NCBI GenBank assembly: GCA_029570835.1
Contig: JAKPTX010000105.1
Coordinates: 1 to 64,000 of the forward strand
Source: Bacteroidota bacterium
Lineage (GTDB): Bacteria; Bacteroidota; Bacteroidia; Bacteroidales; WCHB1-69
DNA length: 64,000 nucleotides
Reading direction: 5' to 3'
Part shown: positions 59,636 to 64,000 of the stretch, in pieces
How the letters are laid out: each line of letters begins with the position of its first letter
How positions within the stretch are numbered: the first letter of the stretch is position 1
The notes under the pieces: generated by a model
Databases searched by the model: none
Seen by the model: the letters and a program-made list of their open reading frames with translations, nothing else
Told to the model about the DNA's origin: nothing
Made by a program: the position numbers and the translations under genes

Positions 59636-59643
59636 CAAAGATA
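59636..59643 (-). promoter_or_regulatory. Promoter of the queA-purM-purN unit
   Basis: Minus-strand TATCTTTG, with a TTG about 20 nt further upstream as a possible -33 element. The -7 lies 20 nt before the queA ATG. Confidence 0.6.
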
Positions 59644-59753
59644 CAACTTTTTTTAAGAAAAATCAACCCCTAAATCACGATTTTTATTTTGAAAAGCGGA
59701 ATTAAACAATATTTTAACTCTCCATTCGTTATTGGGAATAAATTTTTGACTGT

Positions 59754-61595
59754 ATGGGCAGGAGAATAAACTGTTTAAATTTACTTATTCTTGTTTTTTT
59801 ATTGGGGAGATTCACTTTGGTCAATGCTCAGGTTTCTTGTGTTGCCAAAGCACCTTCTCAAGTTGCCATTGGTCAACCATTTCAGTACAGTGTTACATTA
59901 AATCAGAAAGCTTCACAAATTGTGAAGAGCAACTTTTCCAATTTTGATGTTTTAAATGGTCCTAACAGCAGTTCCTCTCAGTCCATAACCATTATGAACG
60001 GAGCTCAAACAATCAATAACTCCTACACATACTCTTACACCTTAGCTCCTAAAAAAGAAGGAACTTTTAAAATTCCTCCGACATCTTTTAGAGTTGACGG
60101 TAAAACGGTATCATCCAATGAAGTAACCGTCACCGTTACCAAAGGGAGACCGCAACCTCAATCGAGAGAGTCTCAGGGAGGAGGAGCTACCTCATCACAA
60201 TTCAATAAGAATGATGTATTTATCAAAGCTTTTGCCTCTAAAACTAACCCTTATATTGGCGAAGAGGTGATCATAACGCACAAACTATATATTGGACCCA
60301 GTGTTAATGGAGGGTACAGGGTTGAAAACATAAACCTTCCAAGCCAGCCGGGATTATGGAGTTATACTCTGGGTGATCCCAATGCTCAAGCCAAACAGAG
60401 TAGTGAAGTAATTGACGGAAAGCGTTTCGTTGTATACGAAATTCGTAAAACAGCGGTATTCCCACAAAAGGAGGGTAACATCACAATTACTCCCATGGAA
60501 ATGAAGTTTATGGCAAGAGTTTTGGTTCAACGCAGTAGTGGAGATCCTTTTTTTGATCGTTTTTTCGGAAGTCAATCTGCTCAGGATTATGATCTTGACC
60601 TCAAATCCAATGCTGTAAGACTTCAGGTTAAACCCACACCTTCTGCCAATAAACCGGCTCAATTTAGTGGTTTATCAGGACAATTTTCGGCCAATGCACT
60701 GTTGAGTCGTTCCAAATTACAGACTAATGATGCTACTAATCTGACCGTTACTATTTCGGGAACAGGAAACATTCAACATATTGAGATTCCGGAAATCCAA
60801 TTCCCTTCCGGATTGGATGTAGCAGATCCCAAAATTACGGATAATATCAATACTAAAGGGGAACATGTGTCCGGGAGTCGAATTATTGAATATGTCATTA
60901 TCCCCCGTAATCCGGGAAATTTCACCATCCCTTCTGTTGAATTTAGCTTTTTTGATCCCAGATCCGGATCTTATCGTACAGTTTCTACCAATCCATTTAC
61001 TTTAGAAGTTGAGAAAGGATCCGGTCAAAATGTTACCAGTTCGAGATCTCATCAAAAAGAGATTCAGTTTTTAGGCAATGATATTCGTTATATCAAAACC
61101 AACCAACTCCAAATCACTCCGATTGCCTTAACCCCTTTCTTAGGGTCTCCACTCTACTACACCCTACTGCTTACACCACTGGTTTTAGGAATTATTATCG
61201 TTCTGGTTAGAAAAAGACAGATTGAATATTATAGTGATCGTGATTTGGTCAGAAACAGAGGCGCTAAAAAATTAGCCCGTAAAAAACTAAAACATGCCCA
61301 TCAACTGCTACAGGATAGAAAGAATGATCAATTCTACGAAGAGATCTCACGGGCATTATGGGGTTATATGAGTGATAAATACCATATTCCAACAGCTCAA
61401 CTCTCTATCGAAAGCATTGAAGCAAAATTGGAAGAAAAGGGAATTTCGAAAGAGATAATCCAACAGTTTATTGATACACTAAGTCAATGTGAATATGCCC
61501 GTTTTGCACCGGGAGATAAAGATCAATTGATGCAGGAGATGTATCAAAAGAGCATTGAGTTTATCCAACATAATGAAACCATCTCTAAAAAATAG
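59754..61595 (+). CDS. batD: BatD-family protein (aerotolerance operon component)
   Basis: BatD proteins are membrane-anchored periplasmic proteins of the Bacteroides aerotolerance cluster; their exact function is unresolved. The 613-aa product has a signal peptide (LLILVFLLGRFTLVNA-Q). Repeated beta-sandwich segments include a YSYTLAPKKEGTFKIPPTSF motif that recurs as KTAVFPQKEGNITITPMEM and EYVIIPRNPGNFTIPSVEFS. A single membrane helix lies at about 465-490 (YYTLLLTPLVLGIIIVLV), followed by a cytosolic helical tail of about 120 residues. It is followed 2 nt later by batE. The batA, batB and batC genes that often precede it are not upstream; queA lies divergently there. Confidence 0.88.
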   Translation: MGRRINCLNLLILVFLLGRFTLVNAQVSCVAKAPSQVAIGQPFQYSVTLNQKASQIVKSNFSNFDVLNGPNSSSSQSITIMNGAQTINNSYTYSYTLAPKKEGTFKIPPTSFRVDGKTVSSNEVTVTVTKGRPQPQSRESQGGGATSSQFNKNDVFIKAFASKTNPYIGEEVIITHKLYIGPSVNGGYRVENINLPSQPGLWSYTLGDPNAQAKQSSEVIDGKRFVVYEIRKTAVFPQKEGNITITPMEMKFMARVLVQRSSGDPFFDRFFGSQSAQDYDLDLKSNAVRLQVKPTPSANKPAQFSGLSGQFSANALLSRSKLQTNDATNLTVTISGTGNIQHIEIPEIQFPSGLDVADPKITDNINTKGEHVSGSRIIEYVIIPRNPGNFTIPSVEFSFFDPRSGSYRTVSTNPFTLEVEKGSGQNVTSSRSHQKEIQFLGNDIRYIKTNQLQITPIALTPFLGSPLYYTLLLTPLVLGIIIVLVRKRQIEYYSDRDLVRNRGAKKLARKKLKHAHQLLQDRKNDQFYEEISRALWGYMSDKYHIPTAQLSIESIEAKLEEKGISKEIIQQFIDTLSQCEYARFAPGDKDQLMQEMYQKSIEFIQHNETISKK

Positions 61596-61597
61596 TA

Positions 61598-62377
61598 ATG
61601 AAGAACAGCATGAAAAAGATATTGTCACTTCTCTTAAGTTTGTTTTTTCTGACCCAATTAATGGGTGCTTCATTGGTTGATTCTTTACAAAATGAGATTA
61701 GTATCGGAAATAGTTTATATCAAAAAGGGAACTACGAAGGTGCCTTAGAACACTACTTGAAAGTGGTTGACAATCAATATAAAAACAGCAATTTGTATTA
61801 CAATATCGGCAACGCTTACTATAAATTGGAAGAATTAGGCAATGCCATTCTGTGGTATGAACGTGCCCTGCTTTTGTCTCCCAATAATGCTGATATCAAA
61901 CACAATATAGCATTTGTAAACCAGGAATTAGAGGATAAAATCGATCATCTTCCTCAGCTGTTTATCACCGGTTGGTACAACTTTTTATCACAACTTTTCA
62001 ACAGTAAACAGTGGGCTATTGTCAGTATTATTGCGGCTTTTTTACTCGTAGCTTCAATCTTGGGTTATCTGTTTATCCGTCACAGAGTGAGTCAACACTT
62101 ATTGATCAGTTTAGCTGTCATCTCTTTGATACTTTCTATCTTAAGTACCCATTTTAGTTATCATCAAATCAACTCCCGAATCAAAAAACCTCAGGCTATT
62201 GTTATGAGTTCTGTCATTACCGGAAAAAGTACTCCGGATGAAAAAGGAACTGATCTTTTTGTGATTCATGAAGGTCTCAAGGTGGTTATTACAGACCAAC
62301 TCAACGATTGGGTTGAAATTCAGCTTCCCAATGGAGAAAAGGGTTGGGTCAACTATCAGGCTGTGGAAAAAATTTAG
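61598..62377 (+). CDS. batE: BatE-like TPR and SH3-domain membrane protein
   Basis: The 259-aa product has a signal peptide (MKKILSLLLSLFFLTQLMGA; the ATG at 61610 is an alternative start that gives a more usual signal). TPR repeats lie at about 30-105 (GNSLYQKGNYEGALEHY, NLYYNIGNAYYKLEELGNAILWYERALLLSPNNADIKHN, read as separate blocks). Two membrane helices lie at about 138-160 and 167-188. A C-terminal bacterial SH3-like domain covers about 200-259 (VIHEGLKVVI, DWVEIQLPNGEKGWV). This layout matches BatE. It is co-transcribed with batD (2-nt gap) and probably works with it in the envelope. The stop lies 8 nt from the end of the convergent T9SS protein gene. Confidence 0.85.
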   Translation: MKNSMKKILSLLLSLFFLTQLMGASLVDSLQNEISIGNSLYQKGNYEGALEHYLKVVDNQYKNSNLYYNIGNAYYKLEELGNAILWYERALLLSPNNADIKHNIAFVNQELEDKIDHLPQLFITGWYNFLSQLFNSKQWAIVSIIAAFLLVASILGYLFIRHRVSQHLLISLAVISLILSILSTHFSYHQINSRIKKPQAIVMSSVITGKSTPDEKGTDLFVIHEGLKVVITDQLNDWVEIQLPNGEKGWVNYQAVEKI

Positions 62378-62385
62378 TTTATTGT

Positions 62386-64000
62386 TTACAAAACGTGAAT
62401 TACCCCTTTGTATTGTTTCACTTTTGTATTAGGGAAACCAACTCTCATACGATAGGAGTACGTAGCATTGCATTCCAATTTCCCATTTACTTTACCATCC
62501 CATATAAATTCCGGATCCGTTGTTTGATAGACTACTTTTCCCCACCGATCCACTATGACCAGTTCGAATGTTATTATTTGAGAAGCAATAATAGGGGGGA
62601 GGAAGAGATAGTCGTTAAGCCCATCCTTATACCCGGGAGTTATTGTATTCGGGATATAGATATCATGTTCACAAGGCATAACTCTATATGAAGTGCTTAG
62701 AAAACATTCCTCCTGTGTGGCTGTTACACTATATATCCCCGGCATATGGACTACAATTGATTGTGAGGTTTCTCCCGTATTCCATTCATAGTTCTGAAAT
62801 TCAGAAATGGCGGTCAATGTAGTAACATACTGGTCACAGAAATCAAGAGGATCCTGAACAACTTGCAAAGTGGCTTCAATCTGATCTAATCTGAGATGAA
62901 CAATGGTATCGCACTCTGCACCATTTCTGAACTCAATATAGTCTCCCGGTAGTTTCAAAGTCCGACCATAAAAGTTATAGGATCCGTTAGGACACAACGC
63001 TGCCGTATCATAAGTATGAACTCCCGATTCAATTAAAACTGTTTGAAATGTCGAACTTTCACAACCAAATTCAGAATATGCGGTTAAGTGGACTTCATAT
63101 TCTCCCTCTGTTTCAAAGGTATGGGTCGGATGAATTTGATTTGATTCTTCACCATCGCCAAAATTCCACAAATAAGTTTCTGCTCCTATAGTTAAATTTT
63201 CAAAAAAAGACGGATTGTTAACACAGTTGATTTGAACTGCAAAATCAGGCACAGGATCGGGGAGCACAGTAACTTTAATCGTATCTGATCTCATATCACA
63301 TCCGGAAAAAAAACCATCGATCACATATGTCCCGGAATTCTCTACTGTCGCATCAGAAATAGAAAAGGTTTGAGCTGGTGAGGGTCCCTGCAGGGTATCA
63401 CCGGTTTCATAATGAATCCAGGTATAACTTGCTCCCATAAAAGGGTTTAAAATTTCTATTGAAATCTCTTCTCCCTCACAAATTGTATCCAAAGTGGTCA
63501 ATGCAGCATTAACCTGATATTCTGCAAAATCTGAAAAATAACCAAATTTGCAAGTGTTTTGAGGACCTCCGTTGATCACCCCCAAATGAAAAACACCGGT
63601 TGTATTAGCAATTCTTGCACTTCCATCAACAGGTAGCAAACTAGTCGGAATCAGCTTACGGGCAAACATAAAAGCCCCTCCCGTCCCGGGAACTGGATAA
63701 AAGTCGGTAGCAGTAATCACAGTTGAAGATCCATTAAAAGTAAAATTTCCAATATGATTACTGGTAGTTACCAAAGTTAAATAATAGCTATCCGGTTGAC
63801 TACGTGAAACGGAGACTGTTCTTGAACCACGACAATCCATGGTAGGCAAAATACTGAATCCCACTTCACAGCTAAAACCGGATAGTTGAGTACAATATAC
63901 CGGTTTATCATTTGTAGTAATAATCACTGCCGATTGATCCGAATTAGAAAATGGATTTACAGTAAAAACGTATGTATAAACTTGTCCGGCATTTAAAGTG
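62386..64000 (-). CDS. Secreted protein with PKD domain and T9SS type B (CHU_C) sorting domain, 5' truncated
   Basis: The frame is open to the window edge (reads TLNAGQVYTYVFTVNPF upstream of a GTG at 63927), so the start is outside. The first part (NAGQVYTY, IITTNDKPVYC, GVINGGPQNTCKFGYFSDF) recalls the N-terminal domain of IgGFc-binding-like proteins, a tentative match. A beta domain with CEGEEISIEI follows, then a PKD domain (YLWNFGDGEESNQIHPTHTF), another beta domain (YEWNTGETSQSIVVHMPGIYSV), and the gliding-motility-type C-terminal domain (NTITPGYKDGLNDYLFLPP, LVIVDRWGKVVYQT, WDGKVNGKLECNATYSYRM). That tail directs type IX export and surface attachment. Over 538 residues are visible. Confidence 0.85.
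   Translation of the reverse strand, partial: TLNAGQVYTYVFTVNPFSNSDQSAVIITTNDKPVYCTQLSGFSCEVGFSILPTMDCRGSRTVSVSRSQPDSYYLTLVTTSNHIGNFTFNGSSTVITATDFYPVPGTGGAFMFARKLIPTSLLPVDGSARIANTTGVFHLGVINGGPQNTCKFGYFSDFAEYQVNAALTTLDTICEGEEISIEILNPFMGASYTWIHYETGDTLQGPSPAQTFSISDATVENSGTYVIDGFFSGCDMRSDTIKVTVLPDPVPDFAVQINCVNNPSFFENLTIGAETYLWNFGDGEESNQIHPTHTFETEGEYEVHLTAYSEFGCESSTFQTVLIESGVHTYDTAALCPNGSYNFYGRTLKLPGDYIEFRNGAECDTIVHLRLDQIEATLQVVQDPLDFCDQYVTTLTAISEFQNYEWNTGETSQSIVVHMPGIYSVTATQEECFLSTSYRVMPCEHDIYIPNTITPGYKDGLNDYLFLPPIIASQIITFELVIVDRWGKVVYQTTDPEFIWDGKVNGKLECNATYSYRMRVGFPNTKVKQYKGVIHVL

Noticed and set aside
63925-63927. GTG at 63927 as the start of the T9SS type B protein
   Set aside because: The frame is open to base 64000 and the upstream residues continue the same beta-rich domain; no signal peptide follows the GTG.

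Overview
The window comes from an AT-rich member of the Bacteroidota, most likely a Bacteroidales-like anaerobe. Three lines of evidence support this. Many genes are preceded by the Bacteroidota -7 promoter element TAnnTTTG. At least six exported proteins carry type IX secretion (T9SS) type A sorting domains, and one carries the type B (gliding-motility/CHU_C) form. The housekeeping set (NADP-type GdhA, NamZ, an OadA-like carboxyltransferase, BatD/BatE, an M49-like lipoprotein) is typical of that phylum. The species cannot be named from the sequence alone.

Layout. Positions 1-15452 hold compact housekeeping genes on both strands: a partial GT9 glycosyltransferase, a small secreted protein, pcm, a SAM methyltransferase, gdhA with a terminator, namZ plus a PAP2 phosphatase, an OadA-like carboxyltransferase with a biotinyl-like domain that lacks the biotin lysine, a PIF1-like helicase, an apparent minus-strand operon (zinc metallopeptidase, aroB, membrane-anchored protein), and a divergent M49-family lipoprotein. 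Several convergent neighbours overlap at their 3' ends.

Positions 15588-52595 are the striking part: five consecutive minus-strand paralogues of 909, 3132, 2624, 2567 and 2446 aa. Each has a signal peptide, modules of about 250 aa (a jelly-roll/choice-of-anchor-like domain plus a fibronectin III domain) and a T9SS tail. Most share an N-terminal domain, and all share the C-terminal block, while the interior is a variable cassette of module types A-J. Each has a similar promoter (TACATTYG or TATATTCG). The spacers are unusual mosaics of 7-nt tandem repeats with several unit sequences, short palindromes, terminator hairpins and a larger inverted-repeat structure. I infer a family of giant surface adhesins or matrix proteins that evolves by module duplication, loss and gene conversion.

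Positions 52696-59615 are a run of minus-strand metabolic genes (queA, purM, purN, gcvT, a small T9SS protein, a tRNA-dihydrouridine synthase, galM), with promoters visible before queA and gcvT. Positions 59754-62377 encode BatD and BatE. The window ends in a 5'-truncated T9SS type B protein with a PKD domain. No rRNA, tRNA, CRISPR array, transposase or phage gene was recognised.
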